Shown piece after piece: positions 12,000 to 24,974 of a stretch of 64,000 nucleotides of DNA (the stretch's first letter is position 1; every line of letters begins with the position of its first letter). This stretch comes from Gymnorhina tibicen (lineage: Eukaryota; Chordata; Aves; Passeriformes; Artamidae). The notes below the pieces were generated by a model. That model was not told the DNA's origin. It worked only from the letters and a program-made list of their open reading frames with translations, and ran no database searches. Location: NCBI GenBank assembly GCA_013399875.1, contig VXAZ01000953.1, forward strand, positions 1,357,336-1,421,335, in the 5' to 3' direction. Position numbers and translations under genes: made by a program.

Positions 12000-14575
12000 T
12001 TAAGGCTAGAATTGCACTGCCTGAATACATCCTCTCACTAATGCTCTTAATTTATCAATTTCAGCCAGATTTTCTAGAAACTTATCACCCTGAATAAAAA
12101 GGCTGATTCCCATAAACGTCATAAAATTAAAAACAAATAAATAAATAAGCAGGGGTACAGAGAGACACTATTAATTTCCCCCCCACCAGACAGAACCAAC
12201 AGTACAAGTTCATTCCTTAAGCACCACAGAACTGGATTTATAAACACCTCAGAACCCAGGAAATACTTCAGTGAGAGGTCACACCTTCTTAGTCAAGAAG
12301 TCAATCAACCATAACACTAATCTGTAGAAAGTCTGAATTCCAGTGCTCACTGAACTAATTGTTGCTTGAAAATTACTGGAAGTGTATTCTTCTCTCCTAC
12401 TACGACCTTCAGCAGTCCTGATAAAAATGAACCCTATGAGAAGTAGTCTTTTCATTAACTTATTGAGGTAGAACAAAGATTATGTATCACCAAGAAACAT
12501 CATTATGCATAAAAAATATGGTATTAGAGGAATTTCCTAATATTTTGGCTACCTAGTAACTTTATTTACTAATGTCCTAAGATATCCAGAACATCCTTCT
12601 GATTCCAAAGTATGGGGAAAAGTTAATTTCTACATTATTTCTTTTCCTGCAACTTCAAACCAGTCTGCTTCTGGCTTCAGAAATATGTAGCTGTGTCAAT
12701 AGATGCAAGGCACATTCAGATGCAACCACGACATGTGAAAGGTTAAATAAAAGACTTCAACACTATATACACAATCTGAAGTTGCTAAACAGCCATTCAT
12801 CACTACATCCTTTAATTGCTTGAGGTGGGAGAAGGAGTCACCATAATCTGAAGCATTAATGAATTGGTTAACAATGGGCTGGATATGGGCTCAGTCAGCA
12901 AATAATTTTTCCCAAGGAAAAGGCAGCATAGAGGAGAGATTGTCTTAGAAACATCACAGATGGTCACAAAAACCAGCTTCTGCACCACAGAGTAATTGCT
13001 GCCGAGCAGTGGAGGAGGAATGATGCAGCCATCGTAAGAGAATGGACAGCGTACAACACAACACGGTCTGCAAGAGAGGAGGTGCCCCAGGATTGAAATG
13101 CAGCCCTGGCAGCTACCACATTTGGGGTGGGGGTCTAAAAGAGTACACTGGGAGTGCATCTGTAGTGTCCTTTCCACATTTTATGAGATTTTTGCTGATT
13201 TCTGTTTGAAAAAAGGCTATCTGAAATAACAGTTTGACTTCTGTGTTGCCTCTTTTAGGCATCATCAACCGTTTCAGGGTGTTGTTATAAAAGACAAGTC
13301 TAAAAATAACCTTTCTTCTCTGACAAGCAGTATGATTGCTCCATTAGCCAGTACCACCACTTTTCCAGAAGCTGTCAGTAAAATGGCAACTGATACCTAC
13401 ATAGGAAATAACTGCAATACCTCAGGTCACACAGTGTGACAGCGATGTGTGAATGCTGACTACTGTGTGCACCAAACTTCACTTTCCACTTCCATACTTC
13501 TTTTCTTTGCCTTCCTAATCACGTGACTCAAAGGATTGTAATGTAGTAACCCCCAAACCCACAACACATTTATACCTTAATCAAACCTACACCATGTGCT
13601 TCAAGCTGCTTAAAGAACTGGAAATTAAAAAGAAAGAACCGGTCCTTTTCAGGGCTTCTGCCTTTTCCGCTTGCACTCTGGAAGAGTATTGTGTGGTCAT
13701 CCCTTATGATTGAAGTATCTGCAGAGAGTTTTCGTCTCTGTTTATTTCATTACTGAGGCCAAAATTCTGGTACGTAATCCCATAATTTGTGTTTACACCC
13801 AATACTGCAGAGTTTAAGCACTTCATTAGAGAAAAAACTGGTGGCCTTCCATGCAACCTTCACGCACGGAAGTGGTGCACAGGTTCTGAAAAGCGTAACC
13901 ACAGACAGAGCAATGTACTCCAACCACGCTGGAGAACACCCTTCCTTATCTGAACAGTTTCTTTTTGCCTTTTCTGAGTCAGAACACGGCCACCACCTGT
14001 GGATTAACTCTCTACATCTTTTTCTGGGAAGCAGTGTTTCTGAAAAGCATCTTGCTCTGCTACAAATCTCAACAAGCTCATCACCCAGGTAGTCATGACA
14101 CACCCTCTTATTGTGATTTTTGTTTCCCCTAATAATGCTCCATAATAATAATTTGGGTAGCACTGGTAAAAGAGTGAAGAAAAAAATAATATACTACCTC
14201 CTGCACTAGCAGGATAACATCAATTTAATCCTGAGGCCAAATGAAAAAAAAAATGCGTCTGAATATCCCCACCTAGTACACAAGTTCGGTATTTTATCTG
14301 AGCATGAAGTTGGTAGCTCAGGTCCCCCTGTTTTCATTTTCTCCTGTGCTCTACTTTATATCCCAACTGTGACTGCATTCAGCAGCACACATTAGTGATT
14401 TCCAAATCATCAACTCATATTTAGTCCCTATTTTCAACTGCACACTAGAGACCTGCACCTATTCCACAAATAGAAAGAATCCAAATGCTTTCCCCTAGGC
14501 TCCTGCTTAGGATTTCATTATTAATTATATTTGAAGGTTATACAGTTAAAATACTAACTTTTTTATTTGAACATT
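12000..14575. other. Non-coding stretch, nothing recognised
   Basis: It contains a short (AAAT)n run at about 12131-12148. A 121-codon minus-strand frame (12812-13177) is cysteine-rich but has no recognised fold. Overlapping open frames lie on both strands at 13750-14163. None has domain support. Confidence 0.45.
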
Positions 14576-14580
14576 TATAT

Positions 14581-14607
14581 TAAGCTGCTGAGATTTCTAG
14601 CAGCTTA
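14581..14607. repeat. Short perfect inverted repeat (9-bp arms)
   Basis: TAAGCTGCT (14581-14589) and AGCAGCTTA (14599-14607) are exact reverse complements separated by 9 nt. The right arm is followed by another AGCAGC, giving a local cluster of GCAGC words. No function is assigned. Confidence 0.8.
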
Positions 14608-17600
14608 GCAGCATTATTTCTGTATAAGAAAATAAGCCTCTTAAATTCTGCACGCAGGCCTCTCGTCTAAAATGAAGATTTTAGAAAGGCACTGAAAGGT
14701 AACACCGAGTTAATGATGCTTTTTAGACTGAGACCTCCAAGACTGATCACACAGAACTCTATCACTTATGCACCCCCTTGACCTCAAGCTCTTTCACCTG
14801 CTCTGCCAACAGCGTCTGAATACAGATAAAGTTTAGCAAAAAGTTACTTGCAGAAAATGCCTCTCAGATTCATTGCTAGTTACAATTCATTACATGGATT
14901 TACTCTTTCCAATGCAATAAGAAGTTTAAATATTTGGTAGCAAATCCCAGAAGACTGTATTTAACTATTTTCTCCAGAGATAATCAAGGTTAGGCACGAG
15001 AGTCATCCTTCGGGAATGGTGCATATTATGGATAATGAAAATTTTTTGTAGCATGTATTTTGGCAGACAGACCAGATGACATCAACAAAAGGAGGTTGAC
15101 GCCGACGAATTCCTACTTCACAACACAAACTGAAACTCCCAAATTCTAGATAACCGACCAAATTTTGATTTTAGATATAAGCTACAGTAAATCCAGAGCA
15201 TTGACACTTGTACAAAAAACCAGGATTATTTCTTATTTATGACTGTGTAAGAGAAGAGAATTTGTTTCCCTAAGCCAATTTAATTCCTAGTCTTCTTCTT
15301 TAATCAATGGATATAAGCCAAGAATTAAGATACCTGATGGGTCAAATGCTGAAAAAAATCTGAACAAAATTGTATGTGCAAAGAATGGATACATTTTTTT
15401 CAGATACATATTTTATATTTATTAGTGACAAATAGACAAGCACCATCTTTCCACATATGTCAGAGATTGAATTTTAACCCACCAATTTATTTTTTTTTTT
15501 TACCCTTCGCCCCTTGGTGCACCTCAGACAGATCTTCGCTCTTGGAACTTTTTGCCCATGCTTTTGATTGTGATGTACAAAAAGGTTCATTTTCCTTGGT
15601 CAACTTCAGGTTTCACAGCTGGACCCATCTACTTACAGATCTGTACAATTGCATGAAGAGTTCCCACCATTCACTTCCTCTCTTTAAAGGATTCTTGCTG
15701 GTCTGCAGCACTGAAGGTGCTCCCTGATCACCATGACAATTTACAAAGCCAGAAGTATCTCGATGGCATTGCTTTCAAGATGACAACACCATGAAAGCAT
15801 CCAACCACTTTGAAAAATGAAAGCCCCTTCAGAAAAAGACTTGACCCTCATACCTTGATAAATCAGAGTATACAAATATGCCAAACCATGCTCTCTTCAC
15901 AAGATCACAGCATGCCTTGTACCAGGTGACTGAGTCAAAGCAAAGGTTGCATCATTATAACTATTCAGCAGTTACAACTGTATTACAGTCTTGAAATTCA
16001 TCTCTTGGAAAATAATACTGGAAGCATTAAATAAAACACACTTCATATACCTATACCTAGGGCTTCTTATAATCACCCAAACTCTGTAGAAATACTAACT
16101 AATGACAGCTAGTTAAACGGAAAAATTCAATGTTTAAACCTTAAAGCACAGCAAAACAACACTGCATTTAAAACCCATTGAAGGAAATGTATACAAAGGG
16201 TTTGATCAATTTTTTCTCCACGTAAAAATAACAAGGAAGAGAACAGATAAGTTAAATAAAAATTTAAATAAAAGTCTTTCCAAATTTAAGACGTGCAAGA
16301 ACACCGAGGGGCATCAGGGTGCTCCTTCTAAGCAAGCCAGAATCGAACAACACAATTTTTAATCAAAGGCACAAAATGGTGGGACTTGTTCTTGCTCTCT
16401 CTCCTGTCTTTTGAAAGGAGCCGTACACACCCCTTGTGTCTTTTAACACTGTCAGGAAGCTGCCTGAGGACAGCCTAAGTTTCAGCATAACTTGCAGAGA
16501 CTCCATCTCGTGTGCCAAGTTCCAGCCTGGAGTGAATTTTTAACAGTAGAGTTATAAACCCGTGAAAATGGGGGCTTACAGCTGAACTGCCAACAAACCC
16601 TTCACCGCGTGGTGCACATGGCGCCAATAATAGACAAAACTGCCCCATTTTATAGCATGCGAAAAGGCTGGAATTCAGCTGTTATCAGGCATAATAATAA
16701 ACTTCTGCTAGGGACTCAGGCTCTCAGCCTCAGATTTACATTCCCTCTGTCACTGAGAGTTTTTAAGTTAAACAATTTTACATGAAAATGCAGTACACAA
16801 CATTTATATTACTGATGGCATTTGTTCCAACTGCTCTTGTGCTAAAACGCCGTGCAACTTTCCTCATGCTCTCCACCTCCTCCTCCCTAGTCCTGAGACA
16901 CCAGAACTGGGTATCGACCCTCTTACTCCTTCTACTCTTGGGCAGGGCCTCATCAAAAAGAAAAGAAATATCCCTCCAGATTGCCCTCTTGCTGCACTCA
17001 TCAAGCCACTCCAAGAAGGAGGGAAAGAAAAAAAAACAACCCAGCAGCAAAAAAGCTGTAAGTTTAAAGTTTCCTCCTGCTAAAGAGCTGAGGTCAGATA
17101 TGGAAAAACTGGACAAAAAAAAAAAAAAAAAGGAGGCTTGCTTCTCACGCAACAGACATGAGGGAAAAAACCCCATCTGGTCTAGAGGATGTAAAAGATC
17201 CTAAAGAGTTGTCACCCAAGTTGCCCCCAGTCACCAGCACACAGATCAGCTATTCAGACAAGTCCTTAAGCACAAGTCTGTACTCCTTTGAAGTTTCCCT
17301 TTCTCCAGAAAACTATCCTTCACTCCCCCTAAGGAACAGAATTACATCAGTGACCACCAAGTTTAAATTTATCTGCCCAACGTCTATATTTTACTTTTTA
17401 ATCCATCTCTCAGGAACAGCTTTTAACGCATTTGGATTTTTTTTTTTCTGTCATAAAATATTCTATTTATTTCCCAGCAGCTGGTGTCAAAAAAGTTGTT
17501 GTTTTCTTTAAATATTACTCTTAAATAAATAAAATCTGTTTTCATATCAAGTAAAATTAGTTTTGCCTGCTGTGAGTTTGTGGCATTACAAAGTGATCAT

Positions 17601-20090
17601 TTTTCCTATGAATTATTCAAAATTAGGATAAAAAAAGGAGAACAAAAAGATGACGGACAATAGCATGCCATTCAATTTGTCTAAATGCTGTAGTCATACT
17701 AATAGTTCACTGTGTGCAGCACAGATGAAACACTTTTTCTTTGTCAAATGTAGCCACTAACCTTAATTTAGTATTTCAGAGAGAGGTAGTGAAAGAGATT
17801 TATTTCATTCCTATGTCCCCCTGTGACTTATCTAGTGGGGCAAATAACAGACATGTCTCTTTTTGCCAGCAAGATATCAGTATTTTAGACAAGTTTTTCT
17901 TGCTTATCATCTGTTCCATGGCTCAACTAGTCCTTGATGGCCTTTAAGTCTTTTTAAAGATTTTTTTATTTTAACCTATTCTTTGTTTAAACCTCTGGTT
18001 TGACAGTGTCTCTCTGTCTTTTACAAAAAACTATTAGAATTGTTAACATTTCCTCTGGAGTCTTCATATTACCCTGTCTTTCAGAACTGCTGTAACTGCA
18101 CAGCTGTAATTATTCTCACTTTGAATTCTGACTGTCATATTTGGAAGGGGATGAAGGGTGGGATTTTAATAAATCATTCAGGCTCCCCAAGGCATATAGT
18201 ATCTCACCAAACCTACTGAGAACTTTTAAGGGAAGGGCTTACAGACTGAATGTATAGATAAACTAAGACATAAAATGCCTTTTTCATCAAGAAGAATGAG
18301 AAAACGATAATAAATTTTTGGGTAAAAAACACTCAGTAAGTTAAAAAATGCTATGTCAAATGCTTTATCACTAAGATCTTCCTTGTAAAGGCTTGAAAAC
18401 AGAATGCTTTTATGAAGCTTCAGAATATGGCTACTGAGTAAAATAAGTCTAGTGCTAAAAGAGTAGGTTTGAGACTCATGAATTTTATCTATCATTAGAA
18501 CACATAAATCAATCACTTAAATTCCATTTCAACTTCTACAATCCATACATTATGGCAGTTAAAATATTTCCATCACAATAATGCCCAGAGTCAGATCAGA
18601 AACAACAGTTCCTTGTGCCATACAGAAAGAGGGATTCCCTACCAAATATTTTTAACAGGGGTAACATTAACCTGCCACACAATGCTCTTCAGAAACACCA
18701 GCCATCCTTTGTCATCCTTTGAGCAGGAAGAAGTTTCAGTGTTCAGAAAGAAACTGAGGATTTTCTGAGGGAGAAGGAGACCGGGTGGGGCTTGTTTTTC
18801 AATAATCTGAGTGAATTTCCCTCAGCATACAATGCAAATGGATTTAAATGAAAATCCTGGACCTGGAGATTGGAATCCTGGACTGTTTTCTCTGACCAGC
18901 ATCATAAAAAGTGGAGTGTTTCATGCAGCAATGGTATGTTGATCACAAAGTCCTTCCACAATAAAGCACAAACATGCCTGTTGTCAATTAAAAGCAAGAT
19001 TACGATGAAGTGTCCCAAATTCCATTATCCCATAGCTACAAGCCGTTACTCTTTTTTCCAATTTAATTTTTTTAAGTAGGTCATTCTGGTATACTCTAAT
19101 TCTTTTTCCCTTATTTTTTTCTTTTTTTTTTTTTTTTGCCATCCATGCCAGCCCAATTTTGGCCAAGTCTCCACACCCTCAAAACAAAACAAAATCCACT
19201 TTTTTAAATACAAAATTCAAATATTTTTATACACATAACTCTCATCCACATCTTGCAAATTTCTATACAGTAGACAGTCAAATTCAGTAGTCCATGAATC
19301 TTGCTTGCATAGCCTTTCAACGTTTTTCATTTGGAGGCTAATGTAAGTGGTAAGTATTCCAGGCTTACTAGACACAATAGGGTGTTTAAAGTACAAAGCA
19401 TCTCAAGACTTAATAGGAAAGAAAATCACGTCTCAAGCTATCTGAAAGGAAGACCCATCTGTTTCCAGGAGTCGTCAGCTTCCTGCCTCCACACCAACAC
19501 AGCTGCTTCCCAGTCATCTCAGCAGTACCTGCAACTCCGTGGTGTTCGGAGAATTTCCCCACTAGATTCCCTGTCTGAAGTTTAGGAAATGAAAGAAGGG
19601 ACCAGCTCAGGAAAACCAAGCTTTACCCTGAGCTTGAGTACAAACAAGAAAAGACTGTGGGAGTACTGTGTCGATGCCCACAGAGCATATACATATGCTG
19701 CATGCAAGATAAAAGAACATTTCAGATCCAATTCTAATTTTTGTAAGAAATCCCACAAACATTTTGATGGATTAAAATTCCAATTAAGGGCCTTCCCCAC
19801 TGTCCACTTTGCCTATGGGGACTGCTGGGACTTACCAGTGCATTCCATCCACAGACACACAGAGAGGTTACAGACTGCTTCTCCAGATATTATTCAAATA
19901 CGTTATGGTATCCTTCGCACTGACTTTTGCTTTAATTTTTGCTTTCTTTAATAATACACACTCATTAGAAACACTGTAAGGGAGCAAAATGTACAACTCT
20001 ACTGACACCAGTAAAGTTGCACTGATGAATGCTGACTAAACTTAGTAATAAAGAACTGAAGGGTAGCAAAGTAATTACTGCTAGTCAATG
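14608..20090. other. Non-coding stretch with homopolymer tracts
   Basis: No supported gene. An A-run lies at about 17116-17132 and a T-run at about 19121-19137. The T-run is the reverse-strand image of a poly(A) tail, but the flanking sequence matches no repeat I know. Open frames of 132-140 codons overlap on both strands at 16778-17204. They sit in A/T-biased low-complexity DNA, giving lysine- and phenylalanine-rich peptides, and are judged spurious. Confidence 0.45.
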
Positions 20091-20094
20091 AAGT

Positions 20095-20465
20095 TTTATG
20101 GAAAATAGTTGTTTGTCAAACAAACTTGATTTCATTCTCTTAGGCTTATATGTATTTATAAGCCTAAGAGCTTATACACTTACAGTTTTATGAGCATTTG
20201 ACTTAGGACTACTGCAGAACTTTCTAGTTCCATCAATGAAAGTATGTGTTGAACCGCTAACTAATGGAAGACCCTCAGAAATCTATTACCCTAAGGGTCT
20301 TCAAACACAGGTGGGTTTAAGAAGATGGAGGTAAAATTAGTAATAACAACAACACTATTCAGCATTTTGATCAATGACTCCTAAAATCACTGCTGATAAA
20401 AATTTCCAGGTGATGCAAAGACTGATAAAGTATCAGGAGAACAGGATACCAACAGATGGAGAGAA
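20095..20465 (+). mobile_element. Decayed, interrupted CR1 LINE (RT region)
   Basis: Two blocks match an old CR1 reverse transcriptase in the right order and strand. The first (about 20095-20136) reads like the segment preceding motif A, with VCQTNLISF in one frame. The second (about 20352-20465) follows the FINDL...SLIKFADDTK region at nucleotide level: a TTTTGATCAATGAC stretch, then AATCACTGCTGATAAA, then a degraded GATGCAAAG. The catalytic Asp-Asp pair is lost. The roughly 200 bp between the blocks do not resemble CR1, and motif A is missing, so the copy suffered a deletion, a replacement or both. A perfect hairpin starts exactly where the first block ends. Family identification is from memory of the CR1 consensus. 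Confidence 0.65.
20137..20170. repeat. Perfect 14-bp inverted repeat, 6-nt loop
   Basis: CTCTTAGGCTTATA (20137-20150) and TATAAGCCTAAGAG (20157-20170) are exact reverse complements around the spacer TGTATT. It is the longest perfect near-contiguous palindrome I found in the window. It lies at the 3' edge of the first block of the decayed CR1. It may be a repair-junction palindrome or the remnant of a small inserted element. Confidence 0.95.
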
Positions 20466-20469
20466 TCAG

Positions 20470-21388
20470 GTTTTGCAAATCTTCTGTTCTTTCAAATGAA
20501 ACTTTTTAGTAGAGGAATGCACGCTGTGTCTACAGGATGGGATGTGGGTGCAGGTGGGGTGTGCTGCACCCTGAAAAACAGCAATACTTAAAAGCATTAC
20601 AGCAAATAAACAACTGAACATGAACACACAGTGCAATGTGGCAAAGATGGCCAAAGCAATCCCTGGAGGCATAAACAGGAGGTAGTGGGTAGGCTTGGGA
20701 AGGCATTTTTACTTTTCTCTATTACATTGTTTTCTAAAGCGATCTTCAGTTGGGTGAAGAAAGGCATAACAAGAACGAAAGTCTGGAACGTGAAGCCAAG
20801 AATGAAAGAAAGAAAAGTCAAATCGAAGCAGAAACAAATCCCACATTTTTAAACAACAAGGGAATTGACCAGTGGAACAAAACTATCAATGGAAGGGAGG
20901 AGCTTTAACCTCCTGATGGGTTCAAGATGGAGAGAATCTGTGCAAAACTGGGTTCAAAACATGAATGACCTTTCTGACTTCAAACCATACAAAAAGAAAT
21001 TTCGGATATTATGTTTAATGTGACCTTCAGAGACAAAAAGAACAGTCTTCCTTCTGAGTGACCATAACAAGCAGTCCTCCCACAAAAGATGAGTCCAGCA
21101 CAGCGGAAAGGTTTCACTGCTACTGAAGATTCCTGAGAAGAAATCTGAATCCTGGAGACAGCCTGGAAAGAAACTGCTCACATCCTCTGAAAAATATGTG
21201 TTGCTTTGTTTGTTGAGTGACTGTATTTTACCAGAGCATGGCTCAGTGGAAGGTCATCACTGAGAGCTCACATTCAAGCAACTCCCAGAGCTGGAATGTT
21301 TGGAGTCCTCTCTAGGCCTGCTTCTGGATTCAACTTCATCTTGTGCTGGAAGCCAGGTCAGGTCTGCTATTCACACAGTAAGGTAAAA
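20470..21388. other. Non-coding stretch, nothing recognised
   Basis: No supported gene or repeat was seen. Open frames are at most 75 codons and have no domain support. Confidence 0.5.
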
Positions 21389-21390
21389 AA

Positions 21391-21690
21391 ATCATAGCAT
21401 CACAGAACTGAATCGGAAGGGCCTTTAAAGTTCATGAAGTTCCAATCCCCCTGCCATGGGCAGGGACACCTTCCACTAGACCAGGTTGCTCCAAGCCCCA
21501 GCCAGCCTGGCCTTGAACACTTCCAGGGATGGGGCATCCACAGCTTCTCTGGACAACCTGTTCCAGTGTCTCACCACCCTTACAGAAGAGTTTGTTCCTC
21601 ATATCTAATCTAAAACTGCCCTCTTTCAGTTTAAAGCCATGTCCTATCACTCTGTGCCCATTTGTTGCCATAGGATTTTTTTCCAATTAT
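21391..21690 (-). mobile_element. CR1 LINE 3' end, 5'-truncated
   Basis: The plus strand starts ATCATAGCATCACAGAACTG and proceeds through CCTGCCATGGGCAGGGACACC, CTTCCACTAGACCAGG, TTCCAGGGATGGGGCATCCA, CAGCTTCTCTGGACAACCTG and TCTTTCAGTTTAAAGCCATG. This is the reverse complement of the avian CR1 3' region, from its terminal octamer-like repeat inward. The copy is truncated at about 21690, as is usual for CR1, whose insertions are mostly 5'-truncated. It is much better preserved than the other CR1 fragments at 4745 and 20095, which implies a later insertion. Open frames across it (for example 21432-21686) are artefacts of the element. Confidence 0.97.
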
Positions 21691-21691
21691 G

Positions 21692-24215
21692 ACTCCTGGA
21701 ATTCACAGATCCTGAAATTTGCTTCAAGCTTCAGGTTCAAGCATATATGAGATGACTCTGAAACCATTATGTTTTATCCTCTACTGTATTTCCCACCACC
21801 CATGCTACTGAAAGTTCACATATGGTCTAAGAATACTGCTACAGCTGGGGAAAAAAAAAAAAAAAAGAAGCATTAATGAGATTTCTTATGGCAGCAAATA
21901 GCTAATTTTCAAGTCCTACCAGAAAGCTAGAGCTGTAGAAATAAACAACCCCCTAAATATCTTGCTGGGCACAGCATCAGAGCTGGCTTCAAGGGAACAG
22001 CACCACCTACTGAATCACTCCCAAGGGTCCCTCCAGTTATTCCTGGTGATTCTCTTGACCAAGTACTGACCAGCAGCTCTAAATAAATCACACCCCAAGA
22101 TGGCACAGCTGCAGGAACTCAAAGTGATAAGAGATGTTTTCTATTCCTAACTCTAGCTTTGAATTTTCCTTCTACCTGCTGTAAGTGGTTCAGCTTATAA
22201 ACGCAATCATTTTTTTGATGTCACTAAAACTATGTTTTAGTTACAGTTACAAGCAAATGTCACTCATCTACACACTCTACCTACTGCCTGAAAACAATAT
22301 GATTTAAGGAGTATGTCAGCAGTAAGAAAAGACTCTTCCCACTGGATTAAAAATGTGCATTTTAAGAAAGGAAACACTTTTAGAAAGAAGGAGAGGGAGT
22401 CTTCTGTTTCTGTAGTTTATTTTTCTGCTTAATGAAACAGGTTTCCAGCTTCTACAATAGCAGCTGCAAAGGCACTTCATTAATCTCCTGAGTGCACTGC
22501 CTCTCCCTGCATACCTGTAGCTGCCCTGCTCGAGACTCCTGAAAATTATCTGTTGGCATCGTTTCAACATTCTTACGAAATAAAAAAAAGAAAGTTTTAA
22601 AAAAAGCATAAAACTACGTCAATCCTGCAACTTTCGGAAAGAACGCATTAACCAACAAGTTCATTGTCTGTACTTCTCCCATATTTTGAAGACATCCAGC
22701 AGCACTGAACTCCAACTTGGTCCCATTGAGAATAAATCAAAAGACTGTCTGTAGAGATCTACTCAAGTAAATGACAAACAGGGCAAGAAGTCATTACTGC
22801 AATCTCAACACAGACTGCGTCAAATGCCAGATGCCTGTTCAGGCCAAAGCCTTCAGGGATGATTAAAAAAACACACAAGAATTTTCTGAAGTGCTCAAGT
22901 ATGCTAGGAAAACAAATGGCATGGGAAGCAAAGGCTGCTCATGTCACTTAACATCATCTAGATGATCTGAAAACCCCATGTGATGAGATTTGGCCCAAGG
23001 ATTTAGACAAACTCAACTTATCCCACCTTGTTCTGGAGTACCTAACTTGACTCACCTACTGAAAATGGATATACTCACATTAATGCCATCTATTTTAAGA
23101 GGAAACAGCATCAGTGAGCCCCAGACTTCACCATCTGGGGTTTCTTGGTTTAAAAACTAAACATTAATTATGCAAGGGCTTTACAGGGTTCTCAGATCTG
23201 TAATGGCAAAGCTACATAGAGGAAATAAAAAGCTGGAGACAGGGCAGTACTCACAGGTCTGATTACTAATTAAATTTGCTTCCTTATACTTGCACCTGCC
23301 ATAATTATGATAAAAGGTGGAGTTTCAAGTAGACTTGATAGGGAATTTTATGACAGAATTCCCTCTAGAACATTGGAAGACACCACACTTTTTACAGCAC
23401 AATATTTGTTAAAAACACAAAGATCTTTTGTGTCATTCATGTCATGGCTAACCCACAGCTCAGGGATTTCCCTCACGGACGACCACAATGGTCTATACTG
23501 TGCAAAGTTTGGCTGACTCTAAATACAGAACTCTGTAGCAGCACGGAATGGAACAAAAATCTTTGCTTACAATTCATTTCATATGTGGGTTTTAAAAAAT
23601 AAAATCATTATCCCACCAAGTGAAAATTCTGGCTTGTGTTCCACTCAAGGTTTGGAGAACGAAAGGGAAATTAATATGTACGCTTGAGTCTATTCATGCA
23701 GTTACATTTTAACTCCGCAGTATAATCTCTTCTTCTTCACAGTATCACAATATTTTTCCTAACTGATCTCCAAGCTCGAGCTTCACTTCTACATAAACCA
23801 GGACATACTGTTTTCCACATGCATATAGTGAACACAGTACTAAGAAAATCAAACCAAAACTACAAAAGTGGTCAAAATGGAGATAAGAGTGGAGGCTTAT
23901 TTGCTGCAGTATTTTCTCCCCACTGGTGGAGTGACTTCCATAATGAAGTCCCTTCACTCACTAAAAAATTGCTCTTCATTTCAGCGTCCATGCTAACAAT
24001 AAACTACTGGAAAAAATGCTTGTTGATACTTATTAATGCAATAAAACAATAAATACCATTTTGCCACCAGGAGAACAAGCTAGTTAAGCCCATTACTTTT
24101 TTTTTTAATTCACAGGAAACTAGTCCCTCTCACCACCTACCCCACCCCTCCAAAAAAAAGAAAAAAAAATAAAGGAAAAGAAAATAAGACCTTAGTGAAT
24201 GGGCAGTTGAGCAGA
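21692..24215. other. Non-coding stretch, nothing recognised
   Basis: An A-run at about 21849-21865 and A-rich DNA at 24152-24190 are the only low-complexity tracts. No gene, RNA or mobile element is supported. Confidence 0.45.
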
Positions 24216-24218
24216 GGA

Positions 24219-24620
24219 CTAAAATACCCCACGCATCGGGCAAAGGTCTGTAGTATTATCTAGAACGACAGCACAGCCATTGTTAGCGCTGCTGAAGCGC
24301 TGCATGCCTGCTATATCACCCCGGGTCCCTGGAGAATAATAAACCAAGCAGATTAGACAGAGACCGATGTCTCTGCACCGCTTCCACCTCCGCCGAGCAC
24401 GGTGCTGCTCCGCGCTCCGGAGCACGGGCGGGCAGGTAAACCCACGGAACGGGAACTCCGTGCTGGCGGGGGCGGGGGGCCGGGAGCTGCTGCCAACAAC
24501 CAGGGCCTGTTTATTATTTAACAGTTGGTACTGCTACAGGCCTGGCACTGCAATAGAGCAATCTCTGTTTCAGCAAGAGTAAGCCTGATTACAAGAGCGC
24601 GGGAGCCAAATCATGTTTAC
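24219..24620. promoter_or_regulatory. CpG-dense island, candidate promoter
   Basis: This is the only stretch in the window with a real concentration of CpG. About 15 CpG dinucleotides fall within 24361-24480, whereas the surrounding DNA has few. It also has clustered G-runs (24468-24472, 24474-24479, 24482-24484) that could form a quadruplex. On the plus strand, an ATG at 24367 opens a frame that reaches a strong donor match (GGGCAG|GTAAAC, exon end 24435). On the minus strand, a T-rich tract ending TTATTCTCCAG is a good acceptor match. Its downstream frame encodes about 36 residues and ends at about 24219. A CpG island with an exon donor is what an alternative first exon or non-coding RNA promoter would look like, but no transcript can be shown from sequence alone. 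Confidence 0.5.
24367..24435 (+). other. Candidate first exon inside the CpG island
   Basis: The segment runs from an ATG to a CAG|GTAAAC donor match at 24435/24436. It would encode about 23 residues rich in Arg, Cys and Leu (MSLHRFHLRRARCCSALRST, then GGQ). No homology is recognised. The composition is what any GC-rich frame gives, so it could equally be an untranslated exon or nothing. Confidence 0.2.
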
Positions 24621-24974
24621 CATCGTCGGCGAGAAACTCAGTGCCCCCCACAGGCACTTACAGCAGCATCTGTCCGTCCATCCGCCCTCAGGCTGCCTCC
24701 CTGGGGCAGAGTAAAGAAGAGATGGCGGTCCCCGTGTGGCACAGGGAAGTCAGGTTTTTGACAGGATGATCCTCAAAACGGTAGAGTACTCTCTGTACTG
24801 GCACTGGCCAGTCCATGTCCTCCTCTCCCTCTTTGTGAGCCCATACTCAGCTTCAATTCACCACCTCAAGCACCTGATGTCACCCAGGGCTAAAATAAAC
24901 CTTCGTCTCCCTCCAGGGCAGGAGACAACAATGCTCTTGTGCGTATAGTCTGCTTCACCTCCCAGCAAGGACAG

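Noticed and set aside
12812..13177. 121-codon cysteine-rich minus-strand frame
   Set aside because: The Cys spacing fits no family I know, and the length is within chance for the window.
16778..17204. Overlapping 132- and 140-codon frames on opposite strands
   Set aside because: They arise in A/T-biased low-complexity DNA with a long A-run. The peptides are Lys/Ser- or Phe-rich and without domain support.
19121..19137. T-run as the poly(A) tail of a minus-strand retropseudogene
   Set aside because: The sequence next to it matches no known gene or SINE, and no target-site duplication was visible.
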